This document shows, in pieces, positions 8,055 through 23,000 of a stretch of DNA of 64,000 nt (position 1 is its first letter; every line of letters starts with the position of its first letter). This stretch comes from Atriophallophorus winterbourni (lineage: Eukaryota > Platyhelminthes > Trematoda > Plagiorchiida > Microphallidae). The position numbers were made by a program, and so were the translations under genes. Under the pieces are notes generated by a model. The model did not search any database and was not told the origin of the DNA. It worked only from the letters and a program-made list of their open reading frames with translations. The stretch covers positions 1 to 64,000 of the forward strand of contig JACCGJ010001544.1 in assembly GCA_013407085.1 (NCBI GenBank), in the 5' to 3' direction.

Positions 8055-11000
8055 CTGGAATGCGAAAATAGATTGTGGCTACTACCGGGAAAACCAATCG
8101 CACAGAATGCCGGTAATGGTCAAACATGCCGGCTTTTCATATGAGGTGCCAGTTTAATCTTTTGCTGTATAGTTTATAAATGTGGTAAGGTTGGTCGTAG
8201 CAACCTAATCCAACAGTGGCATGCAGGCGCTACTTGTTTACCATTGTTCCACTGTTTCAAGAGCATGCGGATCTTGATCCTACTGTCCCTACCTGATGAG
8301 AACAAAGAGCACGAAACCGGTCGTGTGTGTGTTTGATGCAAATGCATGCAAATGAGAATTGTTGTTCGTGATAAAACGGAATTTTTCAGCGTGCCCAGGT
8401 ATGGGACGCTGAGAAAAAATAGAGAAGGACTACCGACACGCATATTTGACGACCATTGTATCCGTATATATGTACGACATTACGAGGTTGGATCCATGCA
8501 AATGGCTGTACAGTCAAAGACTGCGCGTGGTCTAAGATATTGACAGGTTGCTCAGAAGAAAATAAGACGAAAACAGAAAAATAGCAGTGAGACTCAAGCA
8601 TGTTCCCGCATGCAGTTCATCACCGTTTTTAAATCAATTTAGTACATTATCATCTTCGCAGCACAGAAGTACTACAAAATATCACATCCACATGGAACCT
8701 GACAGTCCAGCAATTAAAAAGCACCAGGAAGCTTTTCAAATGCAACGTAACTAATGCGAAACTTTCTCCGGTTCGTGTAACAATAATCAAACATTAGAAA
8801 AATCATCATTTACAACGTTATATTTAGCTTCATGTCGCAAGCTTCATAAAATCGCAAGCCTGGATTCAGACAACGTGTGCTTGTTAGAAACTGCACTCGG
8901 GGTTAACATACTGTCGGGTTGCCTAGGCTAGGACAGACTGTGAGACTTTAACGTGTTCCCGCAGTCCCAATTTAGCACGGTGTTCGCTGCACACCACGGA
9001 ACATTTGCAAATCCATGCAACACAACAGAGGGACAATCAGCTAACGCTGCAAACTCACTGGCATTGTACAATTGAAGACGAATGGAACAATTGACAAAGT
9101 GGATAAAAGTGACCATGTCCGCCGCGGCGTTTGCGTCAATCGGCCCGTTGTTCTTCGGTATGTCCAAGTGTTTCACGTGCCAGTTGATGGTGTTTCGATA
9201 ACGAGTGATCACCGAGGTCAGCGTTTCAATGAAAGATGCCCCACCGCCTTCGAGCTCCGGGGAAATCCGAGCCCAACGCAATGTGATATACGCGGTACGA
9301 GCACGAAGTTGTAGCAACTTGTGAACATTGTCGCGACTCAAGGACATGTTGACCAGCTGTCGATTCGTGTCCCCGATGAAATCGCCGGGCAGGTTTTTCA
9401 TCAACAGTTTGACCACCGTCAGTATGGTCTTAAGATAGTCCGCATCGGTGATCTGTGGGTGTGGAGGATAGAGAAGTGAAGTGAAGTTGCTTGCAAGCAA
9501 GCCAAATGCAAAACACAAGGATTCTTGATTGCCAATCGTTTAGGCTTTGCTCAAAGCGACAGAATTCACCAGAAACAGAGCATTCCCAACGTATGTCATG
9601 GCGAGGAATAGCAAAGCCGATTAAATCCTCGTGATCTCGCGAATGATTACAGATGTTGTATGCCTCAGCTTTGGAGCCTCTCATAATGGCCGAATAAGTT
9701 AACGAAAAGGCAATCGGAATCTTAAAATGAATTTCACTGGGAGAGATTAGCTGTAGATATAACGTTTTCCACGAAACCGCTTCTGAGAAGTCTTGCAGCA
9801 CAATGTAAGTCGTATTGACGTGTAAAATACTACTTGAACCACGTTCACAAAGAGGCTCTTTTTAAAATTCCTTTCCAGACTATGAAACAAGCTAATCGCA
9901 TTCAATTCACTCTAACGGTTGTCAGGAGGTTTTGAAATACGCCAATGCATCGAAAACAATGTCCTTTTCTTAAGTTGCTTGACATTCCCTCGGCTCTACG
10001 TTTTTTTAGAATGTGCCAATGCAAAATACTGTTTGCCGACGAAGTTCATAATTTAAAAATAGCGTCAGTGTCGAACAAACCGAGTTTTTGACAAGTAAAT
10101 ACTTCGGCTTGATGATCAGCATGAGCATGGCTACGGTGTTTTGTCAACATCANNNNNNNNNNNNNNNNNNNNNNNNNNNNNNNNNNNNNNNNNNNNNNNN
10201 NNNNNNNNNNNNNNNNNNNNNNNNNNNNNNNNNNNNNNNNNNNNNNNNNNNNNNNNNNNNNNNNNNNNNNNNNNNNNNNNNNNNNNNNNNNNNNNNNNNN
10301 NNNNNNNNNNNNNNNNNNNNNNNNNNNNNNNNNNNNNNNNNNNNNNNNNNNNNNNNNNNNNNNNNNNNNNNNNNNNNNNNNNNNNNNNNNNNNNNNNNNN
10401 NNNNNNNNNNNNNNNNNNNNNNNNNNNNNNNNNNNNNNNNNNNNNNNNNNNNNNNNNNNNNNNNNNNNNNNNNNNNNNNNNNNNNNNNNNNNNNNNNNNN
10501 NNNNNNNNNNNNNNNNNNNNNNNNNNNNNNNNNNNNNNNNNNNNNNNNNNNNNNNNNNNNNNNNNNNNNNNNNNNNNNNNNNNNNNNNNNNNNNNNNNNN
10601 NNNNNNNNNNNNNNNNNNNNNNNNNNNNNNNNNNNNNNNNNNNNNNNNNNNNNNNNNNNNNNNNNNNNNNNNNNNNNNNNNNNNNNNNNNNNNNNNNNNN
10701 NNNNNNNNNNNNNNNNNNNNNNNNNNNNNNNNNNNNNNNNNNNNNNNNNNNNNNNNNNNNNNNNNNNNNNNNNNNNNNNNNNNNNNNNNNNNNNNNNNNN
10801 NNNNNNNNNNNNNNNNNNNNNNNNNNNNNNNNNNNNNNNNNNNNNNNNNNNNNNNNNNNNNNNNNNNNNNNNNNNNNNNNNNNNNNNNNNNNNNNNNNNN
10901 NNNNNNNNNNNNNNNNNNNNNNNNNNNNNNNNNNNNNNNNNNNNNNNNNNNNNNNNNNNNNNNNNNNNNNNNNNNNNNNNNNNNNNNNNNNNNNNNNNNN

Positions 11001-14000
11001 NNNNNNNNNNNNNNNNNNNNNNNNNNNNNNNNNNNNNNNNNNNNNNNNNNNNNNNNNNNNNNNNNNNNNNNNNNNNNNNNNNNNNNNNNNNNNNNNNNNN
11101 NNNNNNNNNNNNNNNNNNNNNNNNNNNNNNNNNNNNNNNNNNNNNNNNNNNNGAGGCACCGTAGCTAGCGACCAAAGCATGATCATGGATACAAGAAAGA
11201 CGATCTAAGTTTGAAGCTTGCGCCATAGTGTTCAGCCGCAACTTGGTCACGGTGCTGCATCAGCAACTCACGCAGATTAACAAACGTCTGAAAGCCAACG
11301 CAGAGACGACAACTTTGATACATCAACATTTTGTACCACTCTTCAGTCAACTTGAGCAAAGTGCTGCAGAGTCTTCGCGTGGGCCAAGATACTGCCAGGT
11401 TGAGCAGGCCGCATGAAGCTCAATACCGTTGGCGTGACCTACGCGGTACAGAAGCACTGCACAATTGTACATTCATGCCAATTGAGCAGTTGTTGTTGAC
11501 CTCCTTCGGTTGATGTCGACCATGGATGTACATCACAATGGCATGAATTTTCATGTTGCACTGCTTTTCGAATGACTAAACAGTCCGATTCGGGAGAAAC
11601 AATCTCTCCCACAGCGCTGGCAACGATCGTCAGAACTCGGTTGTATTGCATCAGTTGCACGCCGGTGGCGTGATCTGCGTTCAGCAGCCAAGAGCTCTAT
11701 CTGCTCCTCCCCAGCTTGCGGACGATGCTTGCAATATGCCTCCAATGTGAGCGGTCAAGAGCAAGTATAAGAGCTTTCATATCTCTTTTGCAAACGTCTT
11801 TGTACCGCAAGTGCGGTCTGCCCAATGATCGACTTCCCAATTGCAACTCACCATAGAGTAGATCTTTCGGAGCAGTAATATCCTAAATAAAACGATGTTA
11901 CGAATAAAAACAATATAAAAGTAATTCTATTTACAAGAGACCATCAAAATTTAGCGTAAATTCGTCGGTTTGAACTGAAATTCTCAATCACATTTTAATC
12001 ACACGTTTATTCGTTTTTAGCGCGGCAGAGGAAATGCAATTTAAAACATCATCGTGTTGCACTCGGACTCACATCCGTGGAGGTCGCATCGTGTTGCACA
12101 CAGCTTCGCAGGGTGGAAAAATAATCACAGACGTAGGTCATCCACATGAACTTCTCCAGACGTAATTTAGAGGCCATCGAATTCACGTTCACCTTCAAGC
12201 GATCAACGAGAATACGGCGAGCATCACACGAGGTTGTTGTGGAAGGGCTCGGTTGCTGCGGGGCACATTTCGCGTTACTCTTTTTAGGGGTTCGTGATTT
12301 ACCGAGTGTAGCGTCAGGTCCGAGGTTGGAGCAAACGCGGTATAGACAACGTGCACCGACATTTAACACTTCTAACCAGTCTTTTCTTCGTGTGATACCA
12401 GTCGAGCCGTCGTTCTGTTTGAGTTTAAAATGGTAAAATTACGCAATCGTTGGTAACACGTAATAAACATCAACTAAGAGGAATAAGCAGAAGAGAGGGC
12501 GCACTTTAAGTGTATTGTTAATCAATCTGATTGAATAATAAACGGGTTCGTAATATTATTGCTAGAATAATCGTCACGCAGAATAAAGTAGTGTGTGTTG
12601 ATCTCAATGTATGTTGTTCGAAATAGCAAGTGTGAACAGAGACAGAGTCTTGCACAGTGAAAGACAGCAATGGGTAGATATATTGTAGGACAGGCTAAAA
12701 AGCTAGACATAAACAAAAAGGATTGTGGGCAGCACAAAGGACTGTACAATTGCACATTCGCTGATTGAGATTGATCGGTTAGCCGGAGAGCAAAACGGGG
12801 AGTATTAGCTCCAGTTGTGATGAAGCGAATTCTCGGTTACATCTGGAAATGTGTAGCGAATGTATTATAGTGCTACTTGGAGATGATAGTGATCATCATG
12901 TATTCTATAAGATACAATCGATAGAAACTGTCGTCAAGTGGAGAGCCGTTCGGATAGGCTCATAAACTTAATTTTGGAATGAGTATGTATTTATGAAATC
13001 ATAAACCTGATCCAGGCAAAGTGCGGAACACTAATAAACTGCAAGTGGGCTAAGACACTGTCAGGTTTTCAAGGCCTAGAGAGATACGACAATAAAATAA
13101 GAAAATAGAAAGAGTGAGACACCCGCGTGTTTCCCCACATGCAGTTCGTTGCCGGTGGTAAACTAATTTAGCACGATGTTAGCTGCACAGCACAGAAACA
13201 CTGCACCATTGCACATCCCTGCAATGACAACACAAGAATATCCAAAAGCATTGAGGGATAGACCGAAAGTACCTCGCGCGCATAGTCTCAACTTAGGCAA
13301 CAACAGCATGGTCTTTAGGTACACTGATAACACGCAGCCGGTGGATACCGTTCGTTAGCACCGGATGAGCTGTGAGACAACAATTATTACGAGTGAGATG
13401 CAGGAGCAAGATGGGAACCGTCAGGGTATATGATGATGGTATGAAAGCACAAGCCTCATCCAGGCAAAGTGCCGCACAGTCAGAGACTGCACGTGGGCTA
13501 AGATAATGTCAGGTTGCCCAGGCCTAGACAGATATGAGAAAGGAATTAGAGATGATAGTGAGACTCAGGCGTGTTTCAGCATGCAGCTCACTACAGTTGG
13601 CCAATCAATTTAGCACGATGTTAGCCGTACAGCATAGAAATGCTGCAGGATTGCACATCCGTGCAGGGTTAAAGCAGTAAGGAGGGGGTTGAGTGAAGTC
13701 AGCCGAGGGCAGATAGCGTTCCAGATCCAAACGCCTATCATGTTATCAACAGTCACCTCGGGGATAATCGATCTAGTATTAACCGCGTCGTTCCCCGCAT
13801 TTCAATTCTAAATGTCGACCTTTCCTATGCTTGTCACATTCACCCGTGAATCCCACGATACATGTAAACGACCATTGGCCCAGCGTATTACGCAAATTGT
13901 AGAATAAACCGGTTGCTCATCTTTGGTAGGCATATCTCGTAAGCACAGAGGATGACCTCAGTGCATCTAACTCGGTTGTCAGTTCGATCTGACTGGGTTC

Positions 14001-17000
14001 CGTTTGAGCCATAAGTAAGCTAAACGGAGCTTGCCTAAAGGCATGTAGTTCAACAGCTTGTGCTGTCCTCCATCTCTTCCTGTTTTCAGACAGGCCTTCA
14101 TTTAAATCGTTCTCATGCAATCCCCCTTTCAGCCAACTTCTTGGGGGTTTGCGATAGCTATTGTTGACCATTTTTGCGCGTCCAGTTGTTGTGTTATGCA
14201 GGAGGGTGATGTTCTGCATCTCACTCGAGAGCCTCCTCGCTAATGCTCTTTACGTTTTCTACATTATGCCCATTCACCTTGAATGGCTTGGTGAAATTCA
14301 CACTTACGAGCCAGAGATGCACTTTCATTGGTACGTTTGCTTCCTACCGGTCAGTCTAATCACTCGGATTATGTACCATTTCGCGTAACGCCACACTTGA
14401 TATTGTACACACCACACATGCCACTCCACAACACAGACATATGACTTCGAGAGAAATTTCAATGACTCAAAACGTGAGCGCTTACAATCAACGCATCCAA
14501 ATGCCCGTGAGCGAAACCAGTGTTCCACTGCACTATTGATTTTCTGGCCGGCTCACACAACACTTGCATCATGAGCAATTCCGAATGATCGTAGGCGGTC
14601 TGATTCATTTGCATGGCTGCACTTTCCACCCCCATGGTATTCATTTCGTCGAAGTAACACAGCAACGACATCGCAGTCAGGCAGCTGGCAACCATATACT
14701 TTTCCTCCAACCAGTCTTGGTCAACCGTCAGGAAAAGACTCGTTCCATCGCGGTCTTTGGAACCGCAATACGGGCACGCGGGAGATGCGTCTGCGACAGT
14801 CGGCTGGTCAAACAGCACGGTATATCGATCCGGGAAATAATGTTCTTTGGAAGATGAACAAGGTGGCGGGTGAATATAAAATGGGGAGAAGAGTTTAAAT
14901 TTACCATAACAAAACAACATCTCGCGAAAAAAACGACCGAGATACGCCCGCGAAAGTGAGACAGTAAAAGGATAGAAGGATTGATAAAATTTCTGGAGAC
15001 TGCTCAAAAAATTGGGTAGCATGACGGCATGAAGTGAATGGAATTGCTATTATAGCTGGGCGGCGTGCAAGTCAAACGTTACAAATAACAGAAATTGCGA
15101 TACGAAACTGTATCACTTGTCCCGGAAGGCGACAGTTTCTGGTGGTAGATGGCGGCTGTTTCAACCATGGGTGTAGTGTCTTACAATCTTATTCGCTAGT
15201 GAAAATCTATCTTCATTTCGAGTTAAAGGTCAAACGAAATCATAGTGGTAGCAGCTAACGATAGGTGAGCAAACTTCAAGAGCGCACGCATTGTAATTTT
15301 TAAAGCAAAATTAATCTAATTTGTGGACCATTCTGCGTTGAAAAGCCGGGAGGTTAATACAAGTAAATTGACGGATACCCACACGAAAACCAGCGCTAGA
15401 TGATTTAAAAGTTCGGTGATGCCAGAACAGTTTAAAAGTGACCTATCCACCGAGCAGTTTTAACATGATGGCTGAATGTTGGTCGTTGCTGTTGGTTGGT
15501 AGTTTATCAAGCCTCTTGTGATTCTACACATTTATATTTTACGCAATCAAACGTGACGCAAAAGTCCATGATGCAATTTGTCAAAACCTCACAACCATAC
15601 AATAGTCTGGCAGGCAGAAACTCGTCGCGTTTTCAAAAGCACAAACCAAGATGTCCACAAAATCTTTGCTGAATGTTTGAAAATAATCTTGATTTAGCTA
15701 ACGCTGGGCGAGTCAAATCAGCCGGAACAATGTGGAGCAACACAAATCACAAAATGCAAGTCACGATTGGAGAGAGAAGAGAAAAGAACAGAACAGAAGT
15801 ACACTCGTGATGAGATAGTCAGCGTGATCAAGGACAGCATGGAGAACGAAATTTTCATCAAACATCAGGAAAATGGCGATTGCTTGATCGCAAGGTGTGC
15901 ATGTTAACACGAGCCACAGCAGCTGACAACCAGGGTTAAATTTCAGGACAGCAGATCGATTCACTTACCTAGAATAAGGATCATCATGAAAGCGATTCGG
16001 AAAACATTGCGTACAAAGAATAACGAGACGCGAACAAATTTCTCGGAATTCACTTCAGATTGCTCGACACAATGCAGATAGAGTTTTTCCGCTTTGTTGA
16101 GAAACGTTTTGATCATGGTGGACGGCAACAGTGTACGAAGTGTTTCGTTGATCCCGTATTGACAAATGCTCAGCTTGTTCAGATCCGATGTGGACAAAAT
16201 CCAATCAGGCGGCGGTGTTTTGGATGGTTCAGTAATGATAACCGGTGAACAAGATTGAATGACCTGAAATGGAGAAACAGTAATTTGCAAATGGCGGATC
16301 GATTGGTGAGGTTAAAGTGATTTGTTTACGCATAACGTGTGAAAAATGCCAAACCAGGGGAAAGAAACATAAAGGACAAACCAGGGGAACAATACCAGCC
16401 ACCTTCGATTAAAAGTAGGTTAGTGAAAATTTGATGACGAGCAAATAGAGGAATGTGCCGGAATACCTACTACTGCTTAACCCGAGAAGGTTAACGCTAT
16501 ACAAGAATACCAAATGCCAGATTCGATCAAAACCTTGCGTTAATTTTCGGGTATTAGTAAACTATTATCGCCGTTTTATCCCGAAACTGTGCTCAAATAC
16601 TTCAGCCTCTAACCGACGTGTTACGTGGTAAAAATCCGAACTCGAAGCTTACGCCTACAGCGTTATCTGCTTTCGATAGTATCGAAACGGCCTTCGCAAA
16701 GGCTATACAACTCTCGCGCATTAACCCTAAAGCAGAGAGTCCACTAATTCTCACTACTGACGTCTCTTAAACTGAAGTTGGTGCCGTATGACAGCAGCTT
16801 GAGCATGACCAGTTTTGCAGCCAAAGTTTATTCTCGAAGCGTTTACAAGACACGAAAACTAAATACAGTATATTGTTCGGGAGTTACTGACAATATACTT
16901 GTCTATCAAACACTGCATGGATGTAAAATCGTGCAGCATTTCTGTGCTGTGAGGCTCACATCGTGCTAAATTGATGGCCACCGGTAGTGAGCTGCATGCT

Positions 17001-20000
17001 GCAACACGCTGGAGACTCACTACCATTTCCTGTTCAATTTTCTTTTTCATAACTGTCTAGGCCTAGGCAACCCGACAGTATCTTAGCCCACGTGCAGTCT
17101 GACTGTACGGCACTTTGCCTGGATCAGGCTTGTGCTTTCATACCATCATACCATATCTATCAAACACTTTCGCCACATTTTAGAAGGCCGTCATTTCACT
17201 GCGTTGACTGTTCATAGACCATTGACATTTGCTTTTAACGGGAAATTGGATCGCCTCTCACCACTAGAAGCGCGACAACTTGACTTTATCGGCCAGTTTA
17301 CTACGGACATATTTACTTCAAGGGTATTGCCAATGTTGTTGCTGATGCCCTCTCGCGCAAGATGGCAAGCTGTATCGATTGGGGGTAGAATCGGATTAGG
17401 TCAGCGTGGGTTTTTTATGAATGTCTGACCGAAAGCCGAAATATCTTTACCTGTAGAAGATAGAGCATTATTTCCATCTAATAAGCAGCCTCAGCGAGGT
17501 TCGACGACTAGGCCGAATTCGATAAGAAAGTTCATTTTTAATATCCCATGCTTCACATCAGCGAATATGAAGATCGATTAAAATTTTCGACTTAGACCTA
17601 GGTCAAGTGATAAGAACGTCTCGCGAAAAGTACTAATCTGTCTCCCGGCCGGGAGGTAATATTCAGAAGATCCGTATTTGTAAGTGAAGGTAGGGATCAC
17701 ACTTTTGCAGGGAATCAATCGCGAATAACGATATTTTTGTCATACATTTTTATTCTTTTTGCGGTCATCTATCAACCCAGTTCTTGTAACCATAGCTCAA
17801 CAAGTTTCCATTTAAACAAAGTACATGTTACAACGTGCATACTTTAAATATTGTGTATTTTGTATAATTTGAATGACAGATGTTACGCTAAGTCAGACAG
17901 AAAAATTTTAAATGAATCTTGAAGAAATATTTGATGAAGATTCATGCAGGATGGCATTACACCTACTATTATCAAAACCTTCGATGTACTTCTACATCGC
18001 TAGTAGACCAAACCAAGGCTATCTCTGATTTGAAGACGAGATTTATAATTCGAGCACTGTTTGCTATTATTACCTTGTAATTTGTGTTATCAAATTAAGT
18101 TTTTAATGACAAATCGTGTAAACAAATAATATTAATTTTCCTTTTGTGGCCTAGTGCAATGAGTTTAACAATTTGCATTAAACAGCTTACTGAATTAAAT
18201 TCAGTAGTTTCGAGTGATTATTTCTGCTGTAAGTGAAGTTTTTGGTAAACAGCGGGAGATACTGGTTGAACGCGACAAAGATGGAGTGAGAAAAATCTAT
18301 CCTTGCGATATGACACAGCGTCTTTAAATCGGGAGGTCTGAGAGCAAATCCAGCCGTAATCACAAAGTTTAGGAAATGTGTATTTCCGTATTTCTCCACT
18401 AGATATAAAATGGGTAGCAAAAATGGTTGGGAAAATCGTTGCGACAGTACAGTCTAGTGGGTGGATTCACATCACCTATAGCGCTTTGTTCTGAACAGAC
18501 CGGAGATATGTATCGGCTTTATGGGCTCCGGCGGTATGAGAAGGAATAGAAGAGCGATAACACTGGGACAGATTATTCTAAGCAGAATGAGCGGTGTGTG
18601 CGTGAGTGGAAGGGTGACATTGATTTCATCGTACGCAATTATAATTCGAGTGAAACGATTAGGGTATTTTCTCTCCAGCTGAGCAATTCAACAATGTTCC
18701 CTGTAGGACAATCAACGTCCACTTCAGTGTTCAAGTCGACGGGAGGATCTCCGTTTGTCGATTTTGTTTCAGGTATCTTAGTATCATTCGAACAAATCAT
18801 GAACATGAATCCCAAATTGTATACTGCTTCTTTTTACAGGTATTACCACTTGTCAGGATTCGATACTGCTCACATTGATGAGCAAATTGCCGAAAACAAA
18901 GTTGGAACAATCGTGATGATCAATCACATCAACGCATATCAGTGAAAGAAAAGAAACATCGTAAACATCAATAAAATGCAGCAATAAATCGATCGAACGA
19001 TTCGGCAACATTTACGAGACTCACGCTAACTGCTATCGCGGACAGAAGATCCGTTTTCGAAGTTTTCAACACATCCAACAGTCGATTTCCAAGCAGATCA
19101 CTGTTCAATTTGTCGAGGATGCGATTGCTCCGATTGGGTACTTCCACTGCTGTGTCACCAGAGGCGTTTGGGGACTTTGAATTATTCGACTGTACGCCGG
19201 TGGTTTCCTTCGAGAGGTCATCTAGGTTCAACGTTGTTAACTAGAAAGCGAGAAACACACAAACGTGAATAGAACGTGAATACACCGTAATAACATTCAT
19301 CGGGCTCGGATGTGTTGAAGGTTGATTTACGTCGAATGGAATCATGAGACAACGGACACGTGACATATTATGGGTATCTAATTGGTCGATGCCGATCATG
19401 GATGAACCTCGCGACCGATCAAGCAACACAGTGTCTTGCCCCAGCCAGATCATTATTCATCGGCACCCAGAATTTCACAGTTTGAAGATGATTAACACCA
19501 CGTCTCCAGTGCGATCATTGGAGCTAGTCCTTTCCAGATTCAGTGTAGAGAGTCTACAAACTTCTTCACAGGCATGATTGTGCTCAGTTAGAAAGTCCAA
19601 CTTTCTGTGAATTAACTACATTAGAATATGACGTTTCAGTGCTAATAACCCAAACAGCGTAAGCGACGCTAGCACATCTGCTTTCGCCACATTAGCCATG
19701 TACTTCCAGCAACGAGGAATGCTCATAAATCGAAAGCATTTAGTTTCCGTTCGTGCTTTAGGTGGGTAATCCACCTTTCAATTTCAGACAACAAGTTACT
19801 TGGAATACGAAAATGTTTTTCCTCCACGAATATGAGGATTTGAATAAAACCGGCAAACAGATAGTCTGACGATCAGCGTTTTGATGTCATCGTCTACGAC
19901 GGTTATGGAATGCACGAACCGAGAAAAGTAAAGCGTTTAACCGTGGTGTTGGAAGACGAGTAAGTCACGTGATGAATAAGCTCACGCTGATGTTCAGGCG

Positions 20001-23000
20001 AAAGGCTTTGTATGCCAACGAAAAGCAGTTATTGAGCCATTCGCACTGTGGCTATGATGGACAGATCATCGGCAAACATTTACCGGATTAGCATATTCTC
20101 AAACGATTCAGATTTAACAGACTGCGTACGTGAATACTATCCGCTTTTGCCCTGAACCTCGGTTGATGTCACTGCGAGTTTGAAAGGGGAATGTACTCTT
20201 CACGTTAGAACGGATAGACATATTTAGAAAGGCAACGTACAATGCCCAACACTACTACGGAAGCTGCATCAGACAAAAGATCATGCCAATAATTGATCTC
20301 TAGTTGCGAAAACCACATTGAAGTTCCGAGGATATTCTTTGAGATTATAAATGAACCCGCATTAATAAGATCTTTACGAAACGTTTACTAACGGTCGTTT
20401 GTGAAGACACCTCTGTCAATCCATATTTGCAAGCATCTCCATCACACACCCCATGGCCGGTCTCGTGCTATTTGCACTCATTGTGCGGGGACAGTACGAT
20501 CAAGATCCAAATGCCTTGAAACCGTGGAGAAGTAGTAAGCGAAGTTTGAAATTGTAAGCCACCGGTTGACACGACCGACCTTAACCCTTTCTCTCCGAGA
20601 AAAAGTTTTGATGCGACACGCAAACGACCACCCTAGAGCGTGATCTTAGTGCAACGACCATCGGCTAGCTTAAGCATTACAGCACTGAGACATCAGTACA
20701 AGTATCAAACATGTTCAGACGTGTTTCGTTCAAGGGTTTTTAATTGAGAGAGGGATAATTTACGAGAAAGTATGTAGGACCATATGGTACCGCTAGGAGA
20801 GAAAGGGTTAATCAACAGCGGCTTTCAAGTTCACACTATGTTTACTCCTATCCACTTGATTGCTAAACAGTTTGTTATCACAAAGTCATGTGGAACAGAA
20901 GCGTTTCGATACTATTTTGTAGCAGCGAAACCCCCCCCCAAACTTTGGGTTGCAGAAAAACGATGGTGAACAAGCAGACTTCGGCGTGCAAGTGCTTCAA
21001 GTAACTGTCCGGACAACAAAGAACAGTTAGATAACAGTGCTGTCCAGTTCGATCACGACCTCAACACTCTTGACTCGCTGACGCATCATTACAGCATCAG
21101 GCACAGAAAATCAAGAACGTGTCCAATCAATCTGTGATACATGCGAAAAATCACGTGGCCAAAGGTCATTTGATTAAATCGGAGCAATTATGTTTGTTCT
21201 ATTAACGAGTTCGATGTGTGTATTGTCGCGACACAAGATAAAACAGATGCAATTAGTTTTGGTCAGTGATAAGTTGATAGGTCAATGGGTCATGGGGCAA
21301 TAGCGCATCAGGTGGCCACACGTGAATGATTGCTTATCTCGCTCTAACGAAATAGTGTCTACATATTGCGAAAACATAAACCCCTGCGATTTTTCGATCT
21401 ATGGTTCAAGGAAAATGCAATGCCAAATTTTCTAAAGTTCACCGGGTTGAATGGCAAAATTATTTCTGTGGATAAGTAAACAAGTCTAAATGGTGATAGA
21501 ATAGCAGAACCATAGAGAGGGCCATTTCTAACAGACGTAAACAATGCCGACAGAATTTGCAACAGAAATCGTCAGCTTGGTAATTGAACTATTTTAAACG
21601 GAAGTCCCATGATGACATTCACACAAAACCTTTGTAGTTTAACGTCCATTTTGTGATACGTATTTAAAGTTAAACGCAATTCAGGTGACACGCCATTTAG
21701 CCTGATAGACCAGAAGAGAGCTGTGTTCAAAAGGGCGTTATTCCATTTAGGGTGGCAAGAAATAGAGAACATCATCACAAAGAGGAACAGAGATGGTTGA
21801 CAGTATTAATTGATGCTTGACTGAAATACACTGGTATGAACAAAAATACCGACGGCTACGGGCAACCGAGGCAAGAGAACAACGGAATCTGTCCAATAAG
21901 CGCAGGAACTATGGAACGGGGTGTACAGATTTCAAATGTGGCCTTCACTGTAATGCATCGTAAGGTAGGAAGATCAGAATCGCAGACATCAGAAACAGGC
22001 CGGCGCCACTGTAAAATAGTTCAATAGAAATCCAAAAGATTTCACAACTTGGTTCATACCAAGCTGGTGACCTTAATGCTAAGCACATGCAGACACGTGA
22101 TAAGTGATTCAGCGCATGACCTAAAATCACCCCTTGATCTTGTATCCGAACTCGGTTCTACGAAGTTGAGCGTGGTTACCTTAATACTAGTTTGGAAGAA
22201 AAGGTGGTTAATGCGTGAAACCTTAAACGTTGTTTCGAGACCTACGGTGGTAGCCAGTTTCTGGAAAGTTTGCTTAACCATGATTCCGTAAAGCAAATAT
22301 GACTACCGACAAAAGTCGCAACATTAAGTGACAGACAATATCATACCCAGCGATCCAGCTGTATGATAAGGAAGAAAAGAATATTGTTTTAGCATGAACA
22401 TGAGAGCCAATGAGAGTGGTAGTTAGCATCTTTTGATTAGTTGTCACTTAGCATCGTATGGGAACCGCTTTCGGTTTTGACAACAATATACCAAGCGACA
22501 ACAACTATCGAACACCAAATGCCATCAACTAACAATTGGCCAATATAATGCAAACCCAGAGCTCAAGCTCACCTCGAAGGATCGCTCATTCGGCGATAAC
22601 AGCAGATCCACGCACTTGACGATCGATTGAAACGGACTGGCCAAATAGAACTGGCACATAAGGACGACCGCTCGCTTCTTCAAATCATCCAACCCATGCG
22701 GTAGCGAGGCGTTGCACTCAACTTTAGGCTGTTCGACCGCCAGTTCAGTTAGGGTAATCAGGTTGAGGCAATTTTTGATCAGCCGCAGGGCATCTAGCAG
22801 ACTTTTCGTCTCGTCCGGGGCTCGTTCGCGCTCGTCAACACTTGCGATGGCCTGTTTAACGCGAGCCGCGTATTGCGACCAACGATGCTCAGCCAAACGG
22901 TAGCACAGCGTAGCGACCGGAATGACGAATGGATTCGCGCCTGAATCAGATTTGGGGAATCCGTAAGACATGTCAGCGAATGATGGGGGATTAACGTTGT

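Noticed and set aside
9430..9801. Minus-strand frame extending EDRF1 exon 11 upstream
   Set aside because: A strong acceptor (CACCCACAG) interrupts it, and splicing there keeps the phase with exon 10.
10088..11250. Four open frames of about 350 codons on both strands
   Set aside because: They consist almost entirely of undetermined bases from the assembly gap.
13917..14219. Minus-strand frame of 100 codons within EDRF1 intron 9
   Set aside because: No homology recognised, no matching splice sites, and the chain of exons is in phase without it.
18187..18420. Protein-like minus-strand frame inside EDRF1 intron 7
   Set aside because: Its splice phase does not match the neighbouring exons and no acceptable donor is present, so it was left out of the gene model.
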